64,000 nucleotides of DNA. Source: Posidonia oceanica. Its lineage: Eukaryota > Streptophyta > Magnoliopsida > Alismatales > Posidoniaceae. Position 1 is the first letter of the stretch. Every line of letters begins with the position of its first letter. Positions 22,801 to 33,662 of this stretch are shown here, piece after piece. The DNA lies in assembly GCA_037176725.1 (NCBI GenBank), contig JAZBRS010000026.1, positions 106,375,501-106,439,500 of the forward strand, given 5' to 3'. The notes under the pieces were generated by a model. It worked only from the letters and a program-made list of their open reading frames with translations. It ran no database searches and was not told the DNA's origin. Made by a program: the position numbers and the translations under genes.

Positions 22801-25771
22801 GGGAAAATATAGTAAGTTAACAAAAAATGAAAGACATTACCTGTTTACCTGCTACAGGGACCGCTGCCGGAGCTTCACCGGCGAGTCCCCTGGATCGGCG
22901 GAGGAGGGGCGACGCGGGGCGGCGGAGCGTGGGGAGAGACCGGCGGGGTGCGACGGAGGCGGAGGAGACCTGCGGCAGCGCGCGGGGTGACCGGACGGGG
23001 TGCGACGGCTGCTGCGGGGGTGGCCGGCGCCGAAGAAGACAGCGACTTCGGCGAGGTCGTGTGGGCGGCACAGGCGACGAAAATCCTCAGGGAAAGGCCG
23101 AGGAGCAAGAGGGAGAAGAGAGTAATCCGGAGGGGGGGTTCTCTCACCCCTCACGCGCGCTGGAGGTGGCCACCCATCTAGGAGGCTTTTGGCCGGCCGG
23201 AGGGAAGTGGGGACAGCGGAGGGTGGCGGCTGCTGGTGCTGGGGAGGTTCGGGGGCGTTGCCGGAGGTCCAAGGAGGAGGACGGAGCTTCCAGAAGCAAG
23301 CTCCACAGCCCGGAGCAAGATCTGGTTCAGATGAGTTCTTGCTGTGAAGACCGAGTTGGGTACGGCGATGTGCGGCGTTCCAGGCCGAGCCAAGGGCACG
23401 GGCGGCTAGGTGGTTGTCTGGGGAGCGCGTGGGAAGAAGCGGAAGTGAATTCCACTGAGTGTAGAAGAAGTTATGGAGGTTTGAAGTTTTCGGGCAAAAA
23501 CAGGACTCAAGTGTTTGTAGTGGAATGCGGTGGCTGTGGGAGGTCTCGTGGTGAGATATTGGGTGGGTTGTGTAGGTGGGAGCTTGGTGAGTACGATGGT
23601 GGAGTTTGGGAATTTTTGGATGCCTGTAGTGGAAGTTCTTCAATGGAGTATGTGTGTTGGAAGCTTTTGGAAGAAAATGGGTTCAAATGGTCTGGTTTCT
23701 TCGGGAATTCTTGGGTTGCTTGGCTTCTTGCTTCTGGTGGAGTGCACAAGGGAGAGAGGAGGGTCTGTGGGTGAATTCTGGATTTCTTCTGATGTCTCTT
23801 TTCTTGGTTCCACTCGTTCTTGGGTTATGGCTTGGGTTCAGGCACTTGAGTGCCAAGGAAGGGTAGGATGCAGGTCTCTGGTGGCACGGCCGCAGCGGGC
23901 GGCGTATGCCGGTCTGGGCTGGTGCAGGCGTGCAGGTGGTCAGGTCTGGTGGTGTGTGCAGGTGTGAAGGGAGTAGGGTGGCTGAAGACAGAGAAGAGAA
24001 GGAGAAAAGAGGTCTGCTGTAACAGAGGGGGGAAGGGAAAAAAAATCAAAAAATAAAAAGGAAGAAGAAGAAATAGGAAAGAAGAAAAGAAAAAAGAAAA
24101 AAAGAAAAGATTAAGTTTTTGTTTCTCTTTTTTTTGGATTTGTTTCAAAGCATAATGTCTTTTTTTTTAATTTTCTTTTTTCCTGATTACTCTTTTGAAT
24201 TTGTTAATGGTTTCCTTCTTTTAAGTTTTTTTTTTTGTTTTTTGATTGTTTTAATTGTTTAAACTTCTCTTTTGATTTAAGTTTTCTTTAAATTGTTTTT
24301 TTTGATTTTGTTGGTTAAATTCTTTTTAATATTTTTTAGTTAAGTTTTCCTTGTTAAATTTTTCTTGTTAAGTTAGGATTTTTAATTACGCTTTTTTAAT
24401 GGGTTGCTTTTTAATTAGTTAGGAGAGTTTTAAGTTTTTGATTTTAGTTTTTTCTTAAGTCTTTTTTAAATTGCTTTTGGATTTTGTTTGTTAAATTCTT
24501 TTAATATTTTTTAGTTAAGTTCTTCTTGTTAAGTTTTTAAATTAGATGCTTTTAAATTGTTTCAAGTTTTTTGATTGTTTCTTTTAGGTTTGTTAAGTGT
24601 CTTTTAATTACTTGTCTTCATGTTTTTAATTGTTTTCTTCTTCTTCTTTTTTTTTATGATTTGTTTTTTGATTATTTTTAATGTGGTTTTTACTTTTGGT
24701 TTGTTTTGATTATATTTTGGTTTTTTTTTTTGCTTGATTTTATAGCATCTTCCTTTGTTTGTTTTGTATTTTTTAGGTTGCATTCTTAGTTTCTCTTTTT
24801 AGTTGGGTTTAGTTAGTTTTTGTTTTTAATTGTTTGTTTAAGTTTTTAATTATTTCTTTTTAAGGTTTTGATTTGTTTCTCCTTTGTTTTAGAGTTTTAA
24901 AGGTTTTTTAAGGCTTTAGTGGAAGAGAGGAAAAGAAGGGGAAAAGGAAAAAGAAAAGGAAGAAACGGAGGAATAAATATGAAAGAGAGGAGTTGAAGGA
25001 AAGTATTTTTTTGAAAATCAAAGAAAATAGTAAAAATAAGATAAAAATAGGAATAAGGTTGAGAACAGATTGGAGCACAAGGGGGGCCCACAGCCAGACT
25101 AGAAAGAGGGAGAAAAGGAGGTGAAAAGAGGGAGGATAATCAGGAGAGAGAGAGGAGAGAGAAAAGGATAATCCAGGAGAGAGAAAAGGATAATTTAGGC
25201 AAAAGGAGGTTTTAGAGGTTTCGAAAAGGGGTGAAATTTGGTGGGTGTGCAGTCTAGGGTCTCTAGTGTGCGACCTAGGGTTTTGGTTTGGTTTTGAGAA
25301 AGTTTTGGAAAGGTTTTGAGGTGTAGAAAAAGGGTAGTTTTGCCTAAGTTTCCTAGGATTTTTGGGGGTGATTTTGGTTTGAAAGTTTCTAGGATTTTTG
25401 GTGGGTTTGTTAAGTCAGGGATGGTGAGTTTTCCTATGGTTTTTGGTTTGTTTTCGGGTTCGGGAAAGGGGTGAAATCTTAGGTTGAGTTTTGGCTGGTT
25501 TTGGAGGGAAAGAGAAAGGGAGAGGTGTGGGTTTGGACCTGCATTTGGATGGTTTTAGGGTAAGGTCTTGGATGGTTTCAGGGTAAGGTTTTGAGAGGAT
25601 TTTGGGATGGTTTTCTGGGTTAGAAAATGGGTGTAGTTCTAGGTTTGGTTTTGAGGTTTGAGGTGGAGTTTGATTCGAAAGGATGGGTGAGGAGAAAGGT
25701 GTAATTTTGGGTTTTTTCCTAGCCGCCAGAGAGACCTGCCGATTCAGCCTTGTCGAAATGGGGTGTCAACA
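19807..25771 (-). repeat. 5' LTR of Ogre copy 1 (5,965 bp)
   Basis: It begins TGTAGTAATTCC beside the primer-binding site and ends GGTGTCAACA. In sense it starts TGTTGACACCCC. Layout in + order: 30-bp tandem repeats (20480-21225), tgcaattt-rich sequence (21950-22780), a GC-rich block (22840-24000), a T-rich block (24100-24900), GA-rich and GGTTTT-rich sequence to the end. The GC-rich block differs clearly from those in the other two LTRs, while both ends and the T-rich and GGTTTT zones are alike. Confidence 0.94.
20480..21225. repeat. 30-bp tandem repeats in LTR of copy 1
   Basis: About 24 copies of a 30-bp unit (gcgggcacgcaaaacggtgccaaaagcaaa) alternate for long stretches with a variant containing gacagagcggacacgcgaaa, giving a 60-bp dimer period. 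Because 30 is a multiple of three and the unit lacks stops in several frames, long artificial ORFs (up to 366 codons) appear on both strands. Confidence 0.93.
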
Positions 25772-26001
25772 GTAGGTGTCAGTTCAGTTCTTCCGAAGCA
25801 GAAGACTTGGTGCGCCGGCTTCCAGAATCTTGCGGCGGCGCAGAGGAGATGGCGGCTTACTTCGACATCAGCCACTTTCGATAGCTTTGTGGGTATGTCC
25901 CAGAGGCGCAGCTTCTCGCAGTCTTCCTGAGTAAGCTTGCCAATCCAGCCCCGCAGGGCTTCAGAACAATGCACTGGGGTTTCGAGAGTTGGATATCCCA
26001 T
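25772..26001 (-). pseudogene. DUF7745-like accessory ORF of Ogre copy 2, truncated
   Basis: It starts at the ATG near 26001 (MGYPTLETPVHCSEAL) and covers about 76 codons, including ARFWKPAHQVFCFGRTELTPT. The frame then runs directly into the LTR of copy 1 at 25771. Where copy 1 has a TAG (8202-8204) this copy has a Trp codon (LRLWDIP), so copy 2 was cleaner here before the insertion. The downstream part is not in the window. Confidence 0.8.
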
Positions 26002-26049
26002 GGCGCAGGCCGTAGGGAGACATGCAGATGCTGCAGAGCTTGAAGGTAC

Positions 26050-27536
26050 TTGTTATCAATGTTGCAGATAGTCTTATCACACAGACATATAATCTTTTGT
26101 AGAAAGCAGAGTCTGAGACTGATAAAGCAGTTCAACTATGTATTCAGCAGCTAATATCAGAGCAAAACAGCTAAGCAATCATAAGCAGGAAAGATTTGTA
26201 GCAGTCTTGCTGGCACGGGGGCGAGGACTGGCAGGAGATCCGGACCAGCGCAGTTCGAGTGACGTCAACGCGCGCTTGGCAAGAAGTACTGTCTCAAAGC
26301 CGAAGCGAGTTGCAGAGCGGAATGATTGATAGGAGAGGGAAGGAATGATTGAAGATGCATGTATGTATGATGCAGGTTGGTATGCTTAAAAGATGATTAG
26401 TATGCTTTGGTGCCCTCAGCATACGGAGTGCTTTGGTGCCTGCTGTAGAGGAAAGGAGTGATCCCTGACTCACTGGGCCCTACTCGGACTCTTATCTTGC
26501 TGGTGGCACTCCGGAATGGGTGTTGGTAGTGTACAGGTGGTGGTGTGGGGACAGGCTACCTGCCGAGCTCTCAGGACCTACACCTATTCTTTCTGCTCTC
26601 TCTTTTTTTTGATGTCTCCCTCATGGGTATGCAGTCTTTCTCTGCCCCTAGCCAGGAGATGGTAAGTGTTTGTTCTTGGAGGGAAGTGGTAGACCCTTTT
26701 AGGCTTACACCCTTGGGTTTCTTGTAAGGTACGGGGGGATGATGTTGCCTGTATTTTCGGGCTGAATCTGCCATTTTCTTTTCTTTTTTGCTTGCTTTTT
26801 CTCCCCCCTTTTTTTGTTTTTGTTCTATTTCCCTTTTTTTTACTTGCTTTTTTTCTCTCTTTTTTCTTCTTTTTTTCCAGGCTTTTGCTATCCCCATTTT
26901 GGTGGCAAAAGGAAGGGTGTTTGGGTTGTGCTGAATGTGGATTTTGGGTTTGCTATGTGATGGGTAGAAGGAGCAGGGTTAGACTGCATACCCCTGTCAC
27001 TAGGGCCGGCTTCTGTCTTCGTCTTCTATTCCTTGGACGTGCCCAAGCCTAGATATCTATTCTCACTTTTTCAACTCACATCCTAACGTTTTTTCTCCCT
27101 CAAAGGTGTATGTCCTTACGAGTTTAAACAGTTTGCCTGTCCTGTTTGGTGGTGGCTCCCTCACATGCTAAGGTGTCTAAGTAGTGTTGGGTGAGGCAGG
27201 GTGGACTCTTTCCAGAGCAGGCAAGTACTTCTGGTTTTCATCACCGGGCCGAAGATGCAATATGCGACTTGAGAGGATGACGATGATGATTTGAAAAGGA
27301 TTGATGCATGCTTTGAGAGGATGACGATGATGATTTGAGAAGGATTGATGCATGCTTAGGATAGAGGATGACGATGATGATCTGAAAAGGATTGATGCAT
27401 GAGTAGAAGTACGAGTGCATTGTTCAAGAACAAAAGTAAGAAACAAGATAGTAGATGCAAGAAGGAAAGGAATGTAAGGAGTGAGGATGCAAGTGTATAG
27501 GTGGGAGAAGAGTATCCGCAATGGGGCTGGCTTTGG
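26050..27536 (-). other. Spacer between integrase and accessory ORF, Ogre copy 2
   Basis: This is the counterpart of 8310-9671 and has no supported coding sequence. A T-rich tract lies at 26770-26880. At 27268-27400 there are about three tandem units of 41-46 bp (gaggatgacgatgatgat...aaggattgatgcatg), of which copy 1 has only a single related unit near 9487. Confidence 0.65.
27268..27400. repeat. Short tandem repeat, 41-46 bp, about 3 copies
   Basis: The repeat unit contains gaggatgacgatgatgat followed by aaaaggattgatgcatg. It is specific to copy 2, and therefore a local expansion after the copies diverged. Confidence 0.85.
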
Positions 27537-28640
27537 CTACTGATAGTACTTCTTGAGGTAGCAGAGGTTGACGGGCTCAGACTGCTCGACCTGATTCATA
27601 TCCTCAAGAGTTATGGCGCCGCCCGAGAAGACTTGCTTCAGCACAAAGGGGCCGCGCCAGTTAGGTTGGAATTTCCCTCGACCGTCAGGTAGGTGAATGG
27701 CGCGCAGAACAAGGTCCCCTGTCTGGAAGCCTCTTGGCTGAACTTTCTTCAAGTAAGACCTGGACATTCTCTTTTGATAGCAGTGAGCATTATGCATTGC
27801 TTGCAGCCTATGGTCATCAATTAGGTTCAGTTGAATGCAGCGGTCTTCGACCCATTCTGCTTCATCCAACTCAGCTTCGCGTAGGATCCGCAGTGAGGGG
27901 ATCTCTACCTTGATGGGCAGCACCGCCTCCATGCCGTACACCAGAGAGTACGGGGTGGCGCCTGTTGAAGTGCAGATAGATGTCCTATACGCCCAGAGTG
28001 CGTAAGGGAGCTTGTCATGCCAGTCCTTGTGAGTTTCCGCCATTTTCTTCAGGATTTTTACCAGATTTTTGTTGGCGGACTCCACTGCACCGTTCATCTG
28101 AGGCCGGTAAGGCGAAGATCTATGATGCTTGATGCTGAAGCTCTGCAGATAGTCTTCGATCCTCTTAGCAATGAAGTTTGTGCCATTATCAGATATAATT
28201 GCATGCAGGACCCCGTACCGGGCTATGATGTTGTTTCTGATGAACTTCTCCGTAGCGACGGCAGTCACCGTCTTGTAGGAGGTCGCTTCCACCCATTTAG
28301 TGAAGTAATCAATCGCTACCAGAACGTAACGATGACCATTAGAAGCTGGAGGGTGGATGGCGCCAATGACATCAATCCCCTAGGTGGAGAAAGGCCATGG
28401 CGATGACATGCTGTGCAGCTCTTGAGGGGGCGCCCGAATAAAGTTACCGTGCACTTGGCAGTTGTGGCATCTGCGCACGAATCGACAGCAGTCGGCCTCC
28501 ATAGTCAGCTAGTAGTATCATTGCAGCATTATCTTCTTGGCCAAGAGGACGCCATTCATGTGCGGGCCGTAGGTCCCCGCATGCACTTGAAGCATCAGCG
28601 CATCAGCCTCTGATTTTTTCAGGCAGCGCAGGAGCATCTG
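27537..28640 (-). pseudogene. Integrase domain, Ogre copy 2
   Basis: The core frame 28292-27537 has SDNGTNF and the Glu of NGAVESANK with D-35-E spacing, then the C-terminal GRGKFQPNWRGPF module. Upstream, the zinc-binding region is damaged (TGA and TAG near 28505-28520 where copy 1 reads LQGYFWQTME). The in-frame TAG at 28380-28382 is at the same codon as the TAG at 10515-10517 of copy 1. Confidence 0.86.
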
Positions 28641-28643
28641 ATT

Positions 28644-29258
28644 CTATGATCTTCTGTACAACTGTCCCGCCCCCAATACATACTTTGACGCTAGACGCGT
28701 CAGAGTTCTCTTGTCCACTGGTGAAGTACCAAGTGCGAAGCCGCCAGATTCCAAGAAAGCTTTGATGTCTTTGTACCAGGGCTGCTCCTCTGCTGTTGGA
28801 TCTGCTTCCTCGATGCTCATACAGTATGCAGGCTGCTCAATGCGAGTAACAGATACATCCACTGTGCTGTCTTCAGGTATACTGAGCCAGGACGCTAGGG
28901 TAGCTAGCGCATCTGCATATGCGTTCCTTGCTCGGTTCATGTATGTGAAGCGAATGCTTGCAAATTGTTCTATCAGCTTCAGCAGATGCTCATGATATGG
29001 CAGTAGCTTCGGATCTTTCGTTTTCCACTCGCCATTGACTTGAGAAATCACCAGCATAGCATCGCCGTGCACCAGCAGCTTCCGCACCTCATGCTCGAGG
29101 GCAACATTCAGTCCTAGGATGCATGCCTCGTACTCTGCTTCGTTGTTGGTGCACTTGAAGGTCAGCTTCCTGGAGAAGGGAATCATCTGTCCCTGAGGTG
29201 TTGTCAGCACTGCGCCTACGTCTCGGCCTTTTTTGTTTACGGCACCATCGAAGTATAG
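28644..29258 (-). pseudogene. Archaeal-type RNase H domain, Ogre copy 2
   Basis: The frame 29210-28644 keeps NNEAEYEA, HGDAMLVISQ and NAYADALATLAS, three of the four catalytic positions. The first catalytic Asp lies just upstream, near the TAG at 29259-29261 (CAG in copy 1). The frame ends at a TAG near 28646 where copy 1 has a Tyr codon. Confidence 0.86.
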
Positions 29259-29807
29259 CTACCATTGCTCCTGATCTTCAGGATCTTTGTCCTCAGAGTC
29301 CTCCATTGCAAACAGAATGTCTTCATCTGGAAACTGCGTCTGGAGTGGCTGATATTCAGGCAGTGGGAGATCAGCAAGTTGGTCCGCCATAGCTTGACCC
29401 TTCATGGATTTTTGCGTGACAAAGGTGATGTCGTACTGAAACAGTAGCACCTGCCACTTAGCACATCTGCCTACCATGGCCGGCTTTTGAAAGAGGAACT
29501 TGATTGGATCATGTCGGCATAAGAGCTGCACTGGGTATGCCATCATGTAATGCCTCAATTTCTGTGCAGCCCAGACGAGGGACAAGTAGGTCTTCTCTAT
29601 TGTACTGTACCTGGCTTCGCATTCATTGAACTTCTTGCTCAGGTAGTAGATGGTACGCTCCTTTCTACCAGATTCGTCATGTTGGCCCAAGACGGCACCC
29701 ATGGAATGCTGCGTGGTAGAAAGGTAGAGAAGCAAGGGTCTCCCTAGAGTGGGGGGAACCAGGACAGGAGGCTTAATCAGCAGCTGCTTGATCTTGGCAA
29801 ATGCAGC
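29259..29807 (-). pseudogene. Ty3-type RNase H domain, degenerate, Ogre copy 2
   Basis: It shows YLSTTQHSMGAVLGQHDE ... YLSKKFNECEARYSTIEK, as in copy 1, with the usual catalytic Asp again replaced. The loss in both copies agrees with the known decay of this domain in the Tat lineage. The frame runs 29735-29259. Confidence 0.85.
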
Positions 29808-30752
29808 CTAACACTCCTCACTCCAATGAATCTGCGCATTCTTCTTCAGGAACTTGAATATAGGTTCACAGATGGGCGTAAGCTGTGCAATGAAGTGACT
29901 GATGTATTGTAAATGCCCAAGCAGACCTATGACCTCCTTTTCAGTCCGAGGGGGTGGCATATACACGATGGCTTTTGCCTTCATCGGGTCCACTTCAATC
30001 CCCCTTTGGCTAATAATGTAGCCCTGCAGTTTGCCAGATGACACCCTGAATACACACTTGTTGGGGTTCAGGCGCAGTTTGTACTTCCGTAGACGGGTAA
30101 AGAGCTTCTTTAGACAGGCAAGATGATCTTCAGGCTCTTTTGTTTTAGCAATCATGTCGTCTACATAAACCTCCACTTCTTGGTGCATGAGGTTGTGGAA
30201 TAGCGCAGTTATGGCCCTCTGATAGGTTGCGCCAGCATTCTTCAGTCTGAACGGCATGACTTGGTAGTAGAAGACTCCCCAAGGAGTGATGAATGAAGTC
30301 TTTTCCATGTCTTCTTCTGCCATTTTGATCTGATTGTATTCGGAAAAGCCGTCCATGATGGAGAGCATCTTGTGGGCCGCTGTATTGTCAACTAGGACGT
30401 CAATGTGAGGCAATGGGAAGTCGTCCTTGGGACTCGCCTTATTCAGGTCCCTATAGTCGATGCAGATTCGGACGCGGCCATCTTTCTTGGGCACAGGTAC
30501 AATGTTTGCCAACCACTCAGGATAAAGGAGGACCTTGAGGAAATTGACTTTGTGCTGTTTCATGATCTCTTCTTTGATCATAAGCAGCCACTGCGGTCAC
30601 CATCTTCTTAGCTTCTGCTTTACTGGCTTGGCATCTGGGTCCAAGGATAGATTGTGCACCACTATTTCTACGTCAAGGCCAACCGTATCTTCATAACTCC
30701 AGGCGAAGACATCCGCATATTCTTTCAGGAATGCGACGAACTCTGCTCGAGC
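29808..30752 (-). pseudogene. Reverse transcriptase domain, Ogre copy 2
   Basis: The main frame 30581-29808 keeps all core motifs, including VYVDDMIAKT (YVDD). It continues through the position where copy 1 has a TAA (12036) into the RNase H connection. Upstream, a TGA at 30597-30599 replaces an Arg codon (CGA in copy 1) and a TAG at 30753-30755 replaces CAG. Confidence 0.92.
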
Positions 30753-33602
30753 CTAGGGGGACAGCTGGGCACTGATGCGAACTTCTCTGACTTCCTCAGC
30801 TGTGCCGATGTTGACAACCTCTATTTCTTCTTCAACATGGAGGTTGGGGCCTTCTAGGTTGTTGTCGTAGGGCCGGAACTCGGGCAATGGTTCGTCAGTC
30901 TCATCCATGCCCGTATCATCCTCCTCTCCATAAGCAACAAGTTCCGAGAGGATCTCTTTCTCAAAGGAAGGATTTGTGATGTCTTTCTCAAAGGAAGGAT
31001 TTGTGATGTCGAAAGAGTGTATATATTCCGCTGCTTGGCCCTGGTGACGCTTCAGGATGGTTACGCTTACTCGAGTATTCTTGTAGCCTCGGTGCGCGAC
31101 CTCCGTCCTGGCAACTTCTTCTGTATGCTCTGGCCTGACTGATTCTGCTGATTGCTCTACTGATACTGCTGAGGGCCTTGCTGATTCTATCGCTAATACT
31201 GCTGATGGCCCTGCTACTGAAACTGCTGACAACTCTATTACTGATTCTGCTTTCTGCTCTGTTACTGCTGTTGTTTGGACTACTGGTGCTTCCTCCCCTG
31301 AGTCTTCTGATGTGCTTGTGGAGGATATGCCGGACTGGCTGCTGATCTGGGTACTGCCGCTTGCTACTCTGCCCAAGTGAGGCATGTGCTGCACAAACCA
31401 CTTAGACCCGCCTTCTGGTTGGTGGGTAATGAGCTAATCTGGTCTAGGAGAGTCTGGTATTGCTGAATCTTCTTCTATGACCATGATAGAGGCATGGTCT
31501 TCTTGCAGAGGAGGGTCCGTAGCCACGGCTTTCCCTTTCCTTTCTGTGGCTTGGTGCTCTGCCAGGTCTTCTGCTATCGACTTGAGCTGTTCTTGATAAA
31601 GTAGCTCTAAGTCGGACATCCATGAATCGACCTGGGCTTCTATCGCCACTCCTTCCTCTTCATCTAAGGGTGAGTCGACGTAGTAGGCGCCGGGGACCTG
31701 GGGCACTGGCCCGGCTGCAAGATGGATCGCTACCCTTGAAATTTGCATGGTCTGGCTCACGGGCGCGCCTGATAACGGCAGCTTCAGCATCAGGGATCCA
31801 AACATACTGGTCAGCGGGGCCACAGACGGGTATGCTGCCAGGGTCACTGTTGCAGTTAGAGGGCAGGCAGAGGTGTTGTTCTAAGGGCTCAAGGGCCGGG
31901 AGACTATGATGCTCAACTGGTCCTCTACGACTAGTGGTGACGGTAAGAGTGCTGCTTCTGACACCATGGGGTCCTGCCATGAGAGTTGCTGTTTTGCGAC
32001 AGGAGGATGCGAAGCGGATTGCGCTGGCTGCATTCCTGGTGATGCAGCTGCTGAAACGGGCCGAGTCGCGCTGTGGACTGAATTGTCTGACCGTCCCTCC
32101 AGAGAGAGTGACAGCGGTACCGATACGACTGCAACCGTAGGTGGCCTGCCTGATTGTACCAGAAGGAGTGTCTCTGACTTCTGAGCTACTGCTGCTGCCT
32201 GTGCTTGTATTGTAGATGTGACTGCAGAAATGTTTGAGTTTGTCAATTCTGCCACAGAGCCTGCTGATTTGTCTGCTGTATCTGATGAAGGAAGAGCCGA
32301 ACAAACTGACCAGGGCGCTTCCATGCTGATCTGAGCCTTACTGCCAGTTGGGACTGCCTCTGTTGTGCCAGACTGCTCCTCATCCGAGTAGTAGTCCTCA
32401 ACACAGACCCAATCTTCTGTCGGCACCGTGACTTGATCATCAGTTGATCCCAGAACTCCTGCACTGGTGAAGTTAGTGAGGTCTCTGGGGATGGCAGGTT
32501 CCTGATTCTTCATCTGGAGGTAGTGATCTTCGCTGGGCTTGGGCACATAACCGAGGCCTTCAGATTTCCTTCGCTCCGCCGCTACGATCGCCTCTGCGAT
32601 CCCCTGGCCGTGACGCCCGAGCGGTGTACCCTTTATGTAACCCCACCTGTGACATACATTCTCGACCATTCGGAAGGGGTTGTTGTGAATGGCCAAGGAG
32701 TTGGCGCACTCAAGATCAGGAATGAAGTTAACCGGCTCGCACCGGTTAACGCGATACAAAGCTTCGGGAGTCTCAGGGTCAAAAGGGATAGCTTGTGAAG
32801 AGACGGGGGAGACTGTCTCGATCCGCTCCTTCTCAAAGTTCTCCGCCATGACGACAATAACATCATCACCGTGACGGTACTTTATCATCTGATGGAGGGT
32901 CGAGGGAAGGACCTGATGCTTGTGGAGCCAAGGGTGCCCTAGCAGGAGATTGAAATTCGGCTTCAAGTCGACGACATAGAATTTTACATCGAAAACGACC
33001 GGGCCAATAGGAAGAGGAATAATCAGGATCCCCAGAGCGTCATGGTGGGTGTTGTCAAAAGCTGTCATTCCCCTCACGGCTAGCGTGATGTCCTCGGCTT
33101 TGAATCCGAGCTTGATTGCAGTACGCAAGGGGCAGACGTTAAGGCCTGACCCATTATCAACCAGTGTTAGGGGAATGCGAAAGTTTTTGAATTGCACCGT
33201 GACGAACAGGGGTTGATTGTGATTAATCCCCGCCGGAGGCAGCTCATCACTTGTAAAAGAGATGACCTGAGGCTCTACAATCATCCCTACCATGCTTTCC
33301 AAGGCTGAAGGCTCAATAGACTGGGACACACGGGCAGCCTGGAACACGCGAAGAAAGGCCTCACGGTGTTCGACGGAGGTGTGGATTAGGTCCCAAATGG
33401 AAATGTTGGCTTTGACCTTCTTAAGTTGGGAGGTTATGTCTGCCTTGGGTTGGTTCTTTTTGGCAACAGGAGGGGTTGTCTTGGCAAGCTCTAAAGGGGT
33501 AGTGGCAGGGGATTGGGCTGCTACAGGCTGAGTAGGGGTTTGGCTTGCTACAGGTTGATTTGAGGTTGGGTCCGCTATGGGTTGGTTAGAGGGTGGGGGC
33601 AT
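30753..33602 (-). pseudogene. Aspartic protease, G-patch and linker, Ogre copy 2, broken
   Basis: There are three frames: 33602-31881, 31847-31434 and 31394-30753. The first has the protease motif LVDNGSGLNVCP and the G-patch-like RWGYIKGTPLGRHGQGIAE. The others are the Ala/Ser/Glu-rich linker. Breaks include TAG at 31881-31883 (CAG in copy 1), TAG at 31434-31436 (a Glu codon in copy 1) and TAG at 30753. A local 27-bp duplication near 30955-31008 (SFEKDITN repeated) is absent from copy 1. Confidence 0.87.
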
Positions 33603-33662
33603 AGCAGGTTCAGGGTAATTTGACCTAATGCCTGGTGCTGGGGGTCTGTAGACCCTCCCCGA

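Larger units (their letters stand above)
1..25771 (-). mobile_element. Tat/Ogre-type Ty3 retrotransposon, copy 1 (3' end off window)
   Basis: The 5' LTR is 19807-25771. A primer-binding site matching the 3' end of tRNA-Arg lies directly inside it at 19789-19805. The body then runs leftwards: gag, protease, reverse transcriptase, two RNase H domains, integrase, a DUF7745-like ORF and a 3' untranslated region of tandem repeats. The tail and 3' LTR lie beyond position 1. Right of the 5' LTR (25772 onward) is the interior of the accessory ORF of copy 2, not a polypurine tract, so this element inserted into copy 2. The left partner of its expected GTAGG target duplication is off window. Archaeal-type RNase H, LTRs near 6 kb and a tRNA-Arg primer are traits of the Tat/Ogre lineage. 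Stops and frameshifts break the coding regions, so it is not autonomous as it stands. Confidence 0.93.

Noticed and set aside
22827..23774. 315-codon plus-strand frame in a GC-rich block
   Set aside because: It lies inside an LTR, is Gly/Arg-rich with no domain, and is not conserved in the matching block of the other two LTRs.
19807..25771. Reading 19807-25771 as the 3' LTR of Ogre copy 2
   Set aside because: The sequence right of it is the middle of the accessory ORF, with no 3' untranslated repeats or polypurine tract, so copy 1 simply inserted there.
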